From: Marivita sp046592965 | GTDB lineage: Bacteria; Pseudomonadota; Alphaproteobacteria; Rhodobacterales; Rhodobacteraceae | DNA length: 64,000 nucleotides | Assembly: GCF_046592965.1 (NCBI RefSeq) | Contig: NZ_JBISBV010000003.1 | Coordinates: forward strand, 1 to 64,000 | Reading direction: 5' to 3' | Shown: piece by piece, positions 31,375 through 40,124 of the stretch | How positions within the stretch are numbered: position 1 is the first letter of the stretch | How the letters are laid out: each line of letters starts with the position of its first letter | Translations under genes and position numbers: made by a program | Notes under the pieces: generated by a model | The model's database searches: none | Told to the model about the DNA's origin: nothing | What the model saw: the letters and a program-made list of their open reading frames with translations, nothing else

Positions 31375-32450
31375 CGCGCCTTGAATTGCTTGGACAGCTT
31401 CAAACCCTGCCCCTGATAGTTTGATGCAATCCCCGCGCCGTAAAGCTGGCTTGGGGATTGATCCATCTTTTCATACACCAACCGCCCGACAATCTGCCCG
31501 TGTTCCAGCACAAAAGGCGCTTCGTGGCAGCGCACTTCAAGAACTCCGCGCGACCCGGTGCCGCCCGCGGCATCATGGCCGAAACCGGGGTCGAAGAAGC
31601 CAGCATAATGCACGCGAAATTCGCCGACCATCGCCAGAAATGGTGCCATTTCCGCCGCGTAATCCGGCGGGATATGCACCGCTTCGCGACTGACGAGGAT
31701 ATAGAATGCATCCGGATCTAGGATCAGGCGGCCATTGCTGGTGCGCAGCTCTTCCCAGAACTCCGAAGGCGCGTAGTGGCCAAGTTTGTCGAGGTCGATC
31801 AAGCCGGTGTGCGGCTTGGCGCGAAAGCCAACGAGATCGCCGTCCTCCGGCCGCAAATCGACCGAGAACCCCAGACCGTCGCTGATCGTCGCAGGGCCGC
31901 CACTGACCAGCGTTTGCTCGACGTGCAACTGGTGAAGGGTATCGTCAGACAGGATCGACTGGCCATTGCGAAAGCGGATCTGGTTCAAGCGCATGCCCGG
32001 ACGGACCAATACCGAAAAGGAGCGCGGGCAAATTTCGGCATAAAGCGGGCCGCTATAGCCCGCGGCCACGCGGTCAAATTCGGTGCCCCCGTCGGTGATC
32101 GTACGGGTCAGCAGGTCCAACCGTCCGGTTGAGCTTTTGGCATTGGCAACCGCGCTGAGGCCGTCGGGCAGGGCCAGACGTTCCATCAGCGGCACAAGGT
32201 AGACGCAGCCCTTCTCAAGCACCGCGCCGCCCTCAAGCGAAATGCGGTGCATCTCGAAATCCGCCAGCCGGTCCTCGACCCGTTGCCCCTTGCCCGCGAG
32301 AAACGACGCCCGCACACGGTAGGCGAAGTGACCGAGACGCAGATCAAGACTGGCAGGTTGCACTTGCCCATCGACAAAGTCGCTGTCGGCGGCAATCACG
32401 CCGTCCCTCATCAATTCGGTGATTTGCTGGTTAGCCAGAACGCCTGTCAT
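31371..32450 (-). CDS. dcd: 2'-deoxycytidine 5'-triphosphate deaminase, two-domain type
   Basis: A 359-residue protein, about twice the usual Dcd length (about 190), representing the alphaproteobacterial form with two dUTPase-like domains. Motifs include QVQPASLDLRLG near 29, SSTGRLDLLTRTITDGGTEF near 110 and CPRSFSVLVRPGMRLNQIRF near 146, plus a second domain with HIPPDYAAEM and YAGFFDPGFG. It deaminates dCTP to dUTP on the route to dTMP. It is convergent with the 48-residue gene, sharing the TTAA at 31371-31374. Confidence 0.9.
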   Translation of the reverse strand: MTGVLANQQITELMRDGVIAADSDFVDGQVQPASLDLRLGHFAYRVRASFLAGKGQRVEDRLADFEMHRISLEGGAVLEKGCVYLVPLMERLALPDGLSAVANAKSSTGRLDLLTRTITDGGTEFDRVAAGYSGPLYAEICPRSFSVLVRPGMRLNQIRFRNGQSILSDDTLHQLHVEQTLVSGGPATISDGLGFSVDLRPEDGDLVGFRAKPHTGLIDLDKLGHYAPSEFWEELRTSNGRLILDPDAFYILVSREAVHIPPDYAAEMAPFLAMVGEFRVHYAGFFDPGFGHDAAGGTGSRGVLEVRCHEAPFVLEHGQIVGRLVYEKMDQSPSQLYGAGIASNYQGQGLKLSKQFKAR

Positions 32451-32521
32451 ATCGCACGATTCCCCGTTTTGCCTTGCATAGCAGCGGTTTAATCGTGTGA
32501 CGATACATAAGTGGTAGGCAA

Positions 32522-32598
32522 TGGTCGGGCTAGCAGGACTCGAACCTGCGACCTTCCGTCCCCCAGACGGACGCGCTACCAGGCTGCGCCATAGCCCG
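32522..32598 (-). tRNA. tRNA-Pro (anticodon GGG)
   Basis: 77 bases including an encoded CCA. The acceptor CGGGCTA pairs with TAGCCCG, the anticodon stem-loop CCGTCTGGGGGACGG gives anticodon GGG (codon CCC), and the T-loop is GGTTCGAGTCC. It lies between dcd and the MerR gene, reading in the same direction. Confidence 0.96.
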
Positions 32599-32669
32599 AC
32601 TGCCGCCTGTCATAACGGTTTTGCATCGCGCCGCAAGCAGGAAATGCACCTGCCGCTTCAAAGACTCCT

Positions 32670-33518
32670 CTAGCCCGCAAGCTCTCTCAAGCGTGCGGCG
32701 ACGGGCGCGATCTGCCGTGCCGCTTCGGGTGAAAGGCGGGTGATTCTCGCCAGATAGGCAAGCGCGCCCGGACCGGTTTCGGGCGACGATATCTCGACCT
32801 CGGGGATCGCGTCCGGGGTTGGGGGTGCCGGTTCCGAAGTAGGTTCAGGCTGATCGGCGCCATCTTTCTCTTCGATCCGGTCGTCCATCGAGTGTTGCAG
32901 GAAATCGGGCAGAGGCGCCATTTCGCTGGCTTGGCTATCGACCGCTGGCACGTCGGAGGCAATCTCTGCCTCATCGGAGGCCGCTGCCAACGGCGGCTCG
33001 TCGACCGCTGGTTCCGGCGGCGCATCGGCAACCAAATCGGGCGCAGCCTGCCCGTGCTCTGAGGCAGCCGCGGCGGCGGGTTGTGCAACTTCGACGCCCG
33101 GTGTCGCATCTTCGGCTTGAGGCTCCGTCAGCAGGTCGGGCCGTTCCTCGACCTTGGGCTTTGCGAAAGGAACCACGGTGTCCACCGGTTCGCCCGCGTC
33201 GGCCTCGATCAGGTCGATCTCGTCATAGTCGTCATCCTCGCCCATGCTTGATGCACAGAGTGAAGAGACGTGCTTAATGCCCTGTTCCCGAAGTATTTTC
33301 TGCACGCCTTTGATCGTCATTCCGTCTTCGTGCAACAGCTTTTTGATCCCGCCAAGCAAGCGCATGTCGGCCGGGCGATAATACCGCCGGCCGCCCGCCC
33401 GTTTGACCGGTTTGACCTGCGTGAACTTGCTTTCCCAGAACCGCAGCACATGGGCCGGCGTTTCCAACCAATCGGCCACTTCGCTGATCGTGCGGAAGGC
33501 ATCTGCGGATTTGCTCAT
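32670..33518 (-). CDS. MerR-family regulator with long acidic tail
   Basis: A 282-residue protein. Residues about 10-85 form a MerR helix-turn-helix (RTISEVADWLETPAHVLRFW, RAGGRRYYRPADMRLLGGIK). The remaining 200 residues are a low-complexity Ala/Glu/Pro/Asp-rich region with a short conserved C-terminal helix (ARITRLSPEAARQIAPVAAR). The fixed position after ihfA is typical of alphaproteobacteria. No effector-binding cysteines of metal-type MerR proteins are seen. Its targets are unknown. Confidence 0.88.
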   Translation of the reverse strand: MSKSADAFRTISEVADWLETPAHVLRFWESKFTQVKPVKRAGGRRYYRPADMRLLGGIKKLLHEDGMTIKGVQKILREQGIKHVSSLCASSMGEDDDYDEIDLIEADAGEPVDTVVPFAKPKVEERPDLLTEPQAEDATPGVEVAQPAAAAASEHGQAAPDLVADAPPEPAVDEPPLAAASDEAEIASDVPAVDSQASEMAPLPDFLQHSMDDRIEEKDGADQPEPTSEPAPPTPDAIPEVEISSPETGPGALAYLARITRLSPEAARQIAPVAARLRELAG

Positions 33519-33523
33519 GTGAC

Positions 33524-33826
33524 CTAGCCTTTGTTGCCCGCGGCCACCCGGTCTTTCATGAGGTGGGACGGGCGGAAGGTCAGCACGCGGCGCGGGTTGA
33601 TTGGCACCTCTTCACCGGTCTTGGGGTTGCGACCGACGCGTGCAGCCTTGTCTCGGATCGAAAATGTGCCGAAGGACGAGATCTTGACTTGCTCACCGTC
33701 CACCAGCGCGTCAGACATGTGGTTCAGGACCGTTTCGACCAGATCGGCGCTTTCGTTGCGCGACAGGCCCACTTCGCGAAAAACAGCTTCGCTCAAGTCC
33801 ATACGTGTCAATGTTTTTTGCCCCAT
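33524..33826 (-). CDS. ihfA: Integration host factor subunit alpha
   Basis: ATG 33826 gives MGQKTLTRMDLSEAVFREVG and 100 residues, the usual IhfA size. FGTFSIRDKAARVGRNPKTG carries the DNA-intercalating arm with the RNPKTG motif. It forms a heterodimer with IhfB and bends DNA in replication, recombination and transcription. It is followed after 5 bases by the MerR gene and preceded by fabH. Confidence 0.95.
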   Translation of the reverse strand: MGQKTLTRMDLSEAVFREVGLSRNESADLVETVLNHMSDALVDGEQVKISSFGTFSIRDKAARVGRNPKTGEEVPINPRRVLTFRPSHLMKDRVAAGNKG

Positions 33827-33920
33827 GCGGCGATCCCCCCTCGGTTTGCGCCAGCATGGCGCTTGCAATTTTCCGAGTCAATATCAATGGCTTGCGCGCG
33901 GGATTTTAGAGAGACTTCGC

Positions 33921-34892
33921 CTACCAGCGCAGCACGACCGCGCCCCAGGCCAAACCGCCGCCGATGGCTTCGGTCACGACCACGTCACCCTTGCTGATCT
34001 GGCCGCGCTCGACACCGACCGACAGCGCCAGCGGAATCGACGCGGCAGAGGTGTTTCCGTGGTCCTGAACCGTGACGACGACATGATCCATCGACAGGCC
34101 CAGCTTGCGCGCGGTGCCCTGAATGATTCGGATATTGGCCTGATGCGGCACGATCCAATCCACCTCGTCATTCGAGATTCCGGCTTTCTCCATCGCATCA
34201 GTTGCGGTTTGCGCCAGCTTTTCGATGGCGTGGCGAAAGACCTCTTTGCCTTCCATCCGCAGATGCCCGGTGCTTTGCGTGCTCACGCCGCCATCGACAT
34301 AGAGGATATCACGATGCTCACCGTCCGAGTGCAGATCGACCGACAGAATCCCGCGATCCGACTTGTCGCCGGTGCCAGCCTGCGCTTCGAGAATGAGCGC
34401 GCCCGCGCCGTCGCCGAACAGGACGCAGGTGCCGCGGTCGGTCCAGTCCATGATCCGGCTGAAGGTTTCGGCCCCGATCACCATGATACGTTTCGCCTGA
34501 CCTGACACGATCATTGCGTTGGCGGTGCTGAGCGCAAAGACGAATCCGGCGCACACCGCCTGCACATCAAACGCATAGCCGCGCGTCATTCCGAGTGCCG
34601 ATTGCACCATCGTGGCGGCGGCGGGAAAGGTCAGGTCGGCGGTCGAAGTCGCCAGGATGATCGCGTCGAGGTCATTGGCCTCAAGCCCCGCATTGGCCAG
34701 GGCTTTTTCCGCCGCTTTGGTGGCAAGATTGGACGTGGTTTCGCCCTCGGCCGCAAAGTGACGGCGTTCAATACCGGAGCGGGTGCGAATCCACTCATCC
34801 GACGTGTTCAGCGAGGCTTCGAACTCCGAATTCGCAACCACACGGTCGGGCAGGTGATGCCCATGCCCAATCACAACGGCGCGTGTGCTCAT
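33921..34892 (-). CDS. fabH: 3-oxoacyl-ACP synthase III
   Basis: A 323-residue thiolase-fold enzyme that starts fatty acid synthesis from acetyl-CoA and malonyl-ACP. The catalytic triad is visible: Cys in VQAVCAGFVFAL (near 113), His in WIVPHQANIR (near 250) and Asn in HGNTSAASIP (near 280). Length is typical. It overlaps plsX by 4 bases (ATGA), the conserved plsX-fabH arrangement. Confidence 0.97.
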   Translation of the reverse strand: MSTRAVVIGHGHHLPDRVVANSEFEASLNTSDEWIRTRSGIERRHFAAEGETTSNLATKAAEKALANAGLEANDLDAIILATSTADLTFPAAATMVQSALGMTRGYAFDVQAVCAGFVFALSTANAMIVSGQAKRIMVIGAETFSRIMDWTDRGTCVLFGDGAGALILEAQAGTGDKSDRGILSVDLHSDGEHRDILYVDGGVSTQSTGHLRMEGKEVFRHAIEKLAQTATDAMEKAGISNDEVDWIVPHQANIRIIQGTARKLGLSMDHVVVTVQDHGNTSAASIPLALSVGVERGQISKGDVVVTEAIGGGLAWGAVVLRW

Positions 34893-35992
34893 GTCGAACC
34901 CTCCTTGGTGGCGTCGCTTTCGTCCTCGGCAGTGACATCGGTGATGGTCGCCAGACGTGCCGCGAGCCGGTCGGAAAAGCCCGATTGGGCCAGTTGCAGC
35001 GCAAGTGTGATCGCAGCCGAGACGCCGGTTTCATCGGCAGACCCGTGCGATTTGACAACCGTGCCGTTCAACCCGAGGAAAACACCACCATTCTTGCGGC
35101 GCGGGTCGATCTTTCTCTGGAACCGGCGCAACGAAGGCATCGCAACCAGCGATGCCATCCGCGCGGGCAGCGAGTGGGTGAAGGCTTCTTTCAGCCGTTC
35201 GCCGATCATCGACGCCGTGCCTTCGCCGGTTTTCAGCGCGACGTTGCCGGTAAAGCCGTCGGTGACGATCACATCACATATGGTGCCCGGAAGGTCGCCG
35301 CCCTCGACAAAGCCGACAAAGTCGAACTGTCCGCGGTCGGCGGCGGCCGAGATCAGGTCATGCGCATCCTTCAACTCGGCGCGGCCCTTGTGTTCTTCGG
35401 TGCCGACATTGAGCAGGCCGACACGGGGCCGCGTCAGGTCAAGCCCGTTACGGGCATAGGACATGCCCATCAGCGCGTATTGCAAGAGGTCTTCGGCATC
35501 GGCACGGATATCGGCGCCGACATCCAGCATCACGTTGAAGCCTTGCGGGTTGCGTGAGGGCCACAGCACGGCGATGGCCGGACGGTTGACGCCGGGCAGC
35601 TTGCGCAGCCGGATCATCGACAGCGCCATGAGCGCGCCGGTGTTGCCGCAGGATACGGCAACCGTGGCTTCCTTGTCGCGCACTGCGTCTATCGCGGCCC
35701 ACATGGACGTGTCTTGCCCATTCCGCATCACCTGTGCAGGCTTGTCGGTCATGGAGACAACCTCGGTGGAGTCCCGAATGTCGCAACGCCCTTCGAGTTC
35801 TTTGCGACGGGCAATCAGACGCGACAATTCCGCCTTTGGTCCGTGAACCAGAAAGCGGATTTCAGGATGGGACCGCGCAGATAAGGACATACCGGCGACA
35901 ACTGCCGCCGGTCCCCGATCGCCGCCCATCGCGTCGATTGATAGCACGATCGGCGTATCACCCACCTGGTTATGATCCTGCGAGGAGGTCAT
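34889..35992 (-). CDS. plsX: Phosphate acyltransferase PlsX
   Basis: A 367-residue protein with LSIDAMGGDRGPAAVVAGM near the start, SCGNTGALMALSMIRLRKL and VGTEEHKGRAELKDAHDLI motifs. PlsX makes acyl-phosphate from acyl-ACP for the PlsY step of phospholipid synthesis. It sits 25 bases after rpmF and overlaps fabH. A short C-terminal acidic extension is unremarkable. Confidence 0.96.
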   Translation of the reverse strand: MTSSQDHNQVGDTPIVLSIDAMGGDRGPAAVVAGMSLSARSHPEIRFLVHGPKAELSRLIARRKELEGRCDIRDSTEVVSMTDKPAQVMRNGQDTSMWAAIDAVRDKEATVAVSCGNTGALMALSMIRLRKLPGVNRPAIAVLWPSRNPQGFNVMLDVGADIRADAEDLLQYALMGMSYARNGLDLTRPRVGLLNVGTEEHKGRAELKDAHDLISAAADRGQFDFVGFVEGGDLPGTICDVIVTDGFTGNVALKTGEGTASMIGERLKEAFTHSLPARMASLVAMPSLRRFQRKIDPRRKNGGVFLGLNGTVVKSHGSADETGVSAAITLALQLAQSGFSDRLAARLATITDVTAEDESDATKEGST

Positions 35993-36017
35993 TCGGAGGG
36001 GTACGCCTTAACGTCGC

Positions 36018-36224
36018 TTATGCCGCGTCTTCGTCCAGGTCGATTTCGTCGGCCTGTGCGATCACTTCGCGATCGGCATAATGGCCGCAGGACGGGCAGA
36101 CGTGGTGCGGACGCTTGAGTTCACCGCAGTTCGAACATTCGTTCGGGTTCGCTGCGACCAGTGCGTCATGCGCGCGACGATTGTTACGACGCGACTTGGA
36201 TACTTTGTTCTGTTGGACAGCCAT
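36018..36224 (-). CDS. rpmF: Ribosomal protein L32
   Basis: A 68-residue L32: MAVQQNKVSKSRRNNRRAHD at the N-terminus, then a zinc ribbon with CSNCG and CPSCG, the four-cysteine form. It belongs to the 50S subunit. The order yceD, rpmF, plsX, fabH is highly conserved in bacteria. In the 165-base gap upstream of it I see only a GGGGG-CAA-CCCCC hairpin near 36311-36323. Confidence 0.97.
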   Translation of the reverse strand: MAVQQNKVSKSRRNNRRAHDALVAANPNECSNCGELKRPHHVCPSCGHYADREVIAQADEIDLDEDAA

Positions 36225-36389
36225 GTCTCAACCTCAATTGTCTATAATCGGTGGCATGTGCGCCATGCCGCGTTTCGGGTGTGACCGGCCTATACGAGGA
36301 AACCGGGCCGGGGGGCAACCCCCACCTCAGATGAAGGCGCGAACATAGGGGCAATGGCAAAATCCGCAAGCGTTTTCTAGCGTCGCCAA

Positions 36390-36950
36390 TCAGGACTTTT
36401 TGTCCAGTTCGTCGCGCAATGCTGCAAGCGCGGAAAACGGCTTCGTATCCTCGTCTTTCAAGGGCGTCACACCGTCTTCGGCAAAGACCGCTTGGCCCAG
36501 GTCGGCCCCGTCCGCACGGGGATATTGCGGCAGCGCGAGCGAGAGCGATTCTATCATCACATCATACGCCGAGATGACCCGGCCCAACGGCTCGATGCTG
36601 GTATCTTCGGGCATTTCGATCTCTGCACCGGGCTCGAGATCCTTCGCGATCTGCGTTTCGGGCATGTAGATGCGCTCCACGTCCTCGTCGATCCGCGTGG
36701 TCACCGGCACCAGCGTCACGACGCAGGGTTGCACCACGGTGGCTCCCAAACGACCCTGCAATGCCCAACCGCGTGCGCCATCCGCAGCGATTTCGCCTTC
36801 AAAGCGGAGTTTTTTCAACGCCGACAGCCCCAGGCGTTCGGCAATCGCCTCGCGCTCTGCGGGTGCGGGTTGCAGATCAAAGCCTGTGGGGTGGCGAGTC
36901 GAAAGGCCGCTGACGCGGAATTCTCCGGCTTTGGGATCGTTTTGTGTCAT
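36390..36950 (-). CDS. yceD: DUF177 (YceD) large-subunit biogenesis protein
   Basis: A 186-residue protein with the YceD layout: RFEGEIAADGARGWALQGRL, TVVQPCVVTLVPVTTRIDED and the C-terminal FSALAALRDELDKK motif. The family is linked to 23S rRNA or large-subunit assembly and precedes rpmF. The usual CxnC zinc ligands are reduced here to one visible Cys (QPCVVTL), as in other alphaproteobacterial members. It is divergent from bamE across 87 bases. Confidence 0.9.
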   Translation of the reverse strand: MTQNDPKAGEFRVSGLSTRHPTGFDLQPAPAEREAIAERLGLSALKKLRFEGEIAADGARGWALQGRLGATVVQPCVVTLVPVTTRIDEDVERIYMPETQIAKDLEPGAEIEMPEDTSIEPLGRVISAYDVMIESLSLALPQYPRADGADLGQAVFAEDGVTPLKDEDTKPFSALAALRDELDKKS

Positions 36951-37037
36951 ATCGAGAGGTCACCCTTTGCTTGAACGCAGCCCAAAGGCCGTGTAATCGA
37001 GATAAAAGGCAGAGAACGCCAACGCAAGAGAGGCGCC

Positions 37038-37493
37038 ATGCAGGGTATCGGATCGACAGTCAGGATCGGGGTTATTGCCTTGGCGCTTGTGGCGCTGGCA
37101 GGGTGCACCGCGCAGCTTCGCTCGCATGGATATGTTCCTTCAGAATCGGATTTGCAACAAATCGTGCCGGGCGTGGACACGCGCGCCACGGTCGAGGATG
37201 TGATCGGTGTTCCGTCAACCTCGGGCACGCTGGACGAATCCGGGTTTTATTATATCGAAAGCGATATTCGCCATTTCGCATGGCAACGCCCCGAAGTCGT
37301 GGACCGCGAAGTTCTCGCGATCACGTTCGACACTGCGGGTGTGGTCGAAAATATCGAGCGGTACGGTTTGCAGGATGGCCAGGTCGTGCCGCTGACCCGC
37401 CGGATCACCCGATCCGGTGACGGCGATATCGGCTTCATTCGCAAGCTGTTCGGCAACATTGGCGGCATCAACGCTGCGGACTTCCTCAACTGA
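37038..37493 (+). CDS. bamE: Outer-membrane assembly lipoprotein BamE (SmpA/OmlA)
   Basis: A 151-residue lipoprotein: signal peptide residues 1-22 with lipobox LVALAGC (Cys23), then the SmpA/OmlA domain (ESDLQQIVPGVDTRATVEDV, VVDREVLAITFDTAGVVENI). BamE stabilises the BamABCD complex in outer-membrane protein insertion. The first base of the OlsB-like gene is the last base of this stop codon, so the two are coupled. Confidence 0.93.
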   Translation: MQGIGSTVRIGVIALALVALAGCTAQLRSHGYVPSESDLQQIVPGVDTRATVEDVIGVPSTSGTLDESGFYYIESDIRHFAWQRPEVVDREVLAITFDTAGVVENIERYGLQDGQVVPLTRRITRSGDGDIGFIRKLFGNIGGINAADFLN

Positions 37494-38275
37494 TGAGCGC
37501 CACTGCGGCGATGCATCGCGCTTCGGCGGATGCGTTTGACCTGACATTGGGAGGCTACCGCGCGACTGTTGGAACCGGTCGGGACGTGACGCAGAACGCG
37601 CTGGCGCTGCGGTCCCGCGCCTTCCGGCGTGGGATGTGCGACCGTGACAGGTATGATCGCGACTGCCTGCACGGCGTGGTGGTTGGCCCCAACAGCACAC
37701 CCTCTGTCGCGTTTCGAGTGCGGCTTCTCGACAGTCCGGCGCAGATTCTGGCCTGCTATACCGGACAGTTCTACGGGCTTTCGCCGCTCTGCACTCAAAC
37801 CGGACCGCTGTTGGAGCTGGGCCGGTTCTGCCAGGCGGCGGGCAGCACCGACATCATGGCGCTGCGTCTGGCATGGGCGGCCATTGCGGCGGTTGTGGAC
37901 CGGTCCAATGCCCGCATGTTGATCGGTTGCACCGCCTTGCCCGGCGCACAGGCTGATCGTCATACCGCCACCCTGGCCACTCTGGCGGCACATCATGTCG
38001 GGCCGCGTGCGCTCTTGCCGCAGCGCATTTCGCCGCTCGCATTGGATCTTCCCCGCGAAAGGACCGACGCGCCAATGCCGCCGCTGTTGCGCAGTTATCT
38101 CAACATGGGCGGCTGGGTCAGCGACCATGCGGTGCGCGATCCTGATCTCGATACGATACACGTCTTCACCGGCCTGAGCGTCTGCGCAATTCCGGCGACG
38201 CGCCAACGCCGGTTGCGGGCGCTTGCGCGGTGTGCCGCGAGCCACCCCCTTGACCTTGGACGCACCGCGCCGTAG
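37493..38275 (+). CDS. OlsB-like GNAT acyltransferase paralogue
   Basis: A 260-residue protein of the ornithine-acyl-ACP N-acyltransferase type: NALALRSRAFRRG, an ELGRFC core motif (compare ELGRSC in OlsB at 42213), RMLIGCTALPGA, and a C-terminal PPLLRSYLNMGGWVSDHAV segment that aligns with PALIKSYLKLGGTIGQGVY of OlsB. It should transfer an acyl group from ACP to an amine, but the acceptor is unknown. It is coupled to bamE and lies 9 bases before the ABC-F gene. The genome region therefore has two OlsB-type enzymes 4 kb apart. Confidence 0.82.
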   Translation: MSATAAMHRASADAFDLTLGGYRATVGTGRDVTQNALALRSRAFRRGMCDRDRYDRDCLHGVVVGPNSTPSVAFRVRLLDSPAQILACYTGQFYGLSPLCTQTGPLLELGRFCQAAGSTDIMALRLAWAAIAAVVDRSNARMLIGCTALPGAQADRHTATLATLAAHHVGPRALLPQRISPLALDLPRERTDAPMPPLLRSYLNMGGWVSDHAVRDPDLDTIHVFTGLSVCAIPATRQRRLRALARCAASHPLDLGRTAP

Positions 38276-38284
38276 CGCCTGCAA

Positions 38285-40099
38285 ATGGCTGTCATTCCCC
38301 TTTTGCAACTCAACAACATTTCGCTGACATTCGGCGGAGACCCCGTGTTTGACGATCTTGAACTGGTGGTCCAGCCGGGCGACCGCGTGGCGCTGGTGGG
38401 GCGCAATGGGTCGGGCAAATCGACCCTGATGAAGGTCATGGCGGGCCTTGTCGAACCGGACAAGGGTGACCGTATCGTTCCGTCGGGAATCAGTGTCGGC
38501 TATATGGAGCAGGACCCCGATCTTGGCGCGTTCGATACGCTTGGCGACTATGCGATGTCCGGGCTTGAACCGTCCGAACTGTATAAGGTCGAGCGCGCGG
38601 GCGAAGGGCTGAAATTCGACCCCGCACGCCCAGTGAGTACCGCCTCGGGCGGCGAACGCCGCCGGGCGGCGTTGGCGCGGCTGATGGCGCAGGACCCGGA
38701 ACTGATGCTGCTGGACGAGCCGACGAACCACCTTGATATCGAGGCGATCGGCTGGCTCGAGGATGAACTCAAGCGCACCCGCAAGGCGTTCGTGCTGATC
38801 AGCCACGACCGGCGCTTTCTGACCGAACTCACCCGTGCGACATTGTGGATCGACCGGGGGCAAGTGCGGCGGCAGGAGAAAGGGTTTTCCGCCTTCGAGG
38901 CATGGCGCGACAAGACGTGGGATGAAGAGGACATGCAGCGCCACAAGCTCAATCGCAAGATCAAGTCCGAGGCGCGATGGGCGGTCGAAGGCATCAGCGC
39001 GCGACGCAAGCGCAACATGGGACGCGTGCGCGCGTTGCAGGAGTTGCGCAGTGAACGCGCGGGGATGATCCAGCGACAGGACACAGCCGCAATGGCGCTC
39101 GCCTCCGGTCCGAAATCGGGGCGCAAGGTGATCGAGGCGCGGGGTTTGAGCAAATCGTTCGGCGACACACCCATCGTGCAGGATTTCTCCCTGACCGTGC
39201 AACGCGGCGACCGCGTGGCCTTTGTCGGGCCGAACGGGGTTGGCAAGACGACGTTGATTCGCATGCTGATGGGCGAGATCGAGCCTGACAGCGGCTCGGT
39301 GAAGCTTGGCACGAACCTTGTTCCAGCGGTGTTCGACCAGACCCGCGCGCAGTTGAACGGCGATTTGAGCCTATGGGAAAACCTGACAGGAGATCCGGAA
39401 ATGCGCGTTTCGGGCAAGGCCGATCAGATCATGGTGCGCGGGATGCCCAAGCACGTGGTCGGCTATCTCAAGGAATTCCTGTTCGACGAGGCGCAGGCGC
39501 GTGCGCCGGTACGCTCGCTGTCGGGCGGGGAAAAGGCGCGGCTGCTGCTGGCGCGCATCATGGCGCGGGAATCCAACCTTTTGGTTCTGGACGAGCCGAC
39601 CAATGATCTGGATGTCGAGACGCTGGATTTGTTGCAGGATTTGTTGGGAGAGTATGACGGCACCGTGCTGCTCATCAGTCACGACCGGGATTTCCTCGAC
39701 CGGGTGGCCAGCACGACGGTTGCGATGGAAGGCAATGGCCGGGCCACCATCTATGCTGGCGGCTGGAGCGATTACCGCGCTCAGCGGGGCGAAGACGAGA
39801 TCGACGCATCGCCCGCAAAACCTGCCGCCAAGCCGGCGGCGAAACCGGCATCCGCGCCAAAAACCAAAACGAGCCTCAGCTTCACCGAGAAGCACCGTCT
39901 TGACGAATTGCCAGCAGAGATCGACCGTATCACGGCAGAGATTGCCAAGCTCGAGACGTTGATGGCCGATCCCGATCTCTTTGCGCGTGAGCCGTTGAAG
40001 TTCAAGAAAGCCTCAGAGGCGCTCGTGGCGCGGCAAACTGCATTGGCCGAGGCCGAAGACCTTTGGCTGGAACTGTCCGAGAAGGCGGAATCAGGGTGA
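38285..40099 (+). CDS. ABC-F family ATPase (Uup/EttA-like)
   Basis: A 604-residue soluble protein with two ABC domains. Walker A motifs are GRNGSGKSTL (near 39) and GPNGVGKTTL (near 317); signature motifs are ASGGERRRAALARL and LSGGEKARLLLARIM. There is no membrane segment. The linker of about 80 residues and the Lys/Ala/Pro-rich segment followed by a C-terminal coiled coil (about 530-604) resemble Uup. ABC-F proteins act on ribosomes or, for Uup, affect DNA rearrangement and ribosome assembly. The exact subfamily is uncertain. Confidence 0.9.
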   Translation: MAVIPLLQLNNISLTFGGDPVFDDLELVVQPGDRVALVGRNGSGKSTLMKVMAGLVEPDKGDRIVPSGISVGYMEQDPDLGAFDTLGDYAMSGLEPSELYKVERAGEGLKFDPARPVSTASGGERRRAALARLMAQDPELMLLDEPTNHLDIEAIGWLEDELKRTRKAFVLISHDRRFLTELTRATLWIDRGQVRRQEKGFSAFEAWRDKTWDEEDMQRHKLNRKIKSEARWAVEGISARRKRNMGRVRALQELRSERAGMIQRQDTAAMALASGPKSGRKVIEARGLSKSFGDTPIVQDFSLTVQRGDRVAFVGPNGVGKTTLIRMLMGEIEPDSGSVKLGTNLVPAVFDQTRAQLNGDLSLWENLTGDPEMRVSGKADQIMVRGMPKHVVGYLKEFLFDEAQARAPVRSLSGGEKARLLLARIMARESNLLVLDEPTNDLDVETLDLLQDLLGEYDGTVLLISHDRDFLDRVASTTVAMEGNGRATIYAGGWSDYRAQRGEDEIDASPAKPAAKPAAKPASAPKTKTSLSFTEKHRLDELPAEIDRITAEIAKLETLMADPDLFAREPLKFKKASEALVARQTALAEAEDLWLELSEKAESG

Positions 40100-40124
40100 G
40101 AGTCCTGCCGACGAAAAGGTCGAA

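Noticed and set aside
37250..39202. Long open frame antisense to bamE, the OlsB-like gene and the ABC-F gene
   Set aside because: It spans three well-supported genes on the other strand and shows no domain.
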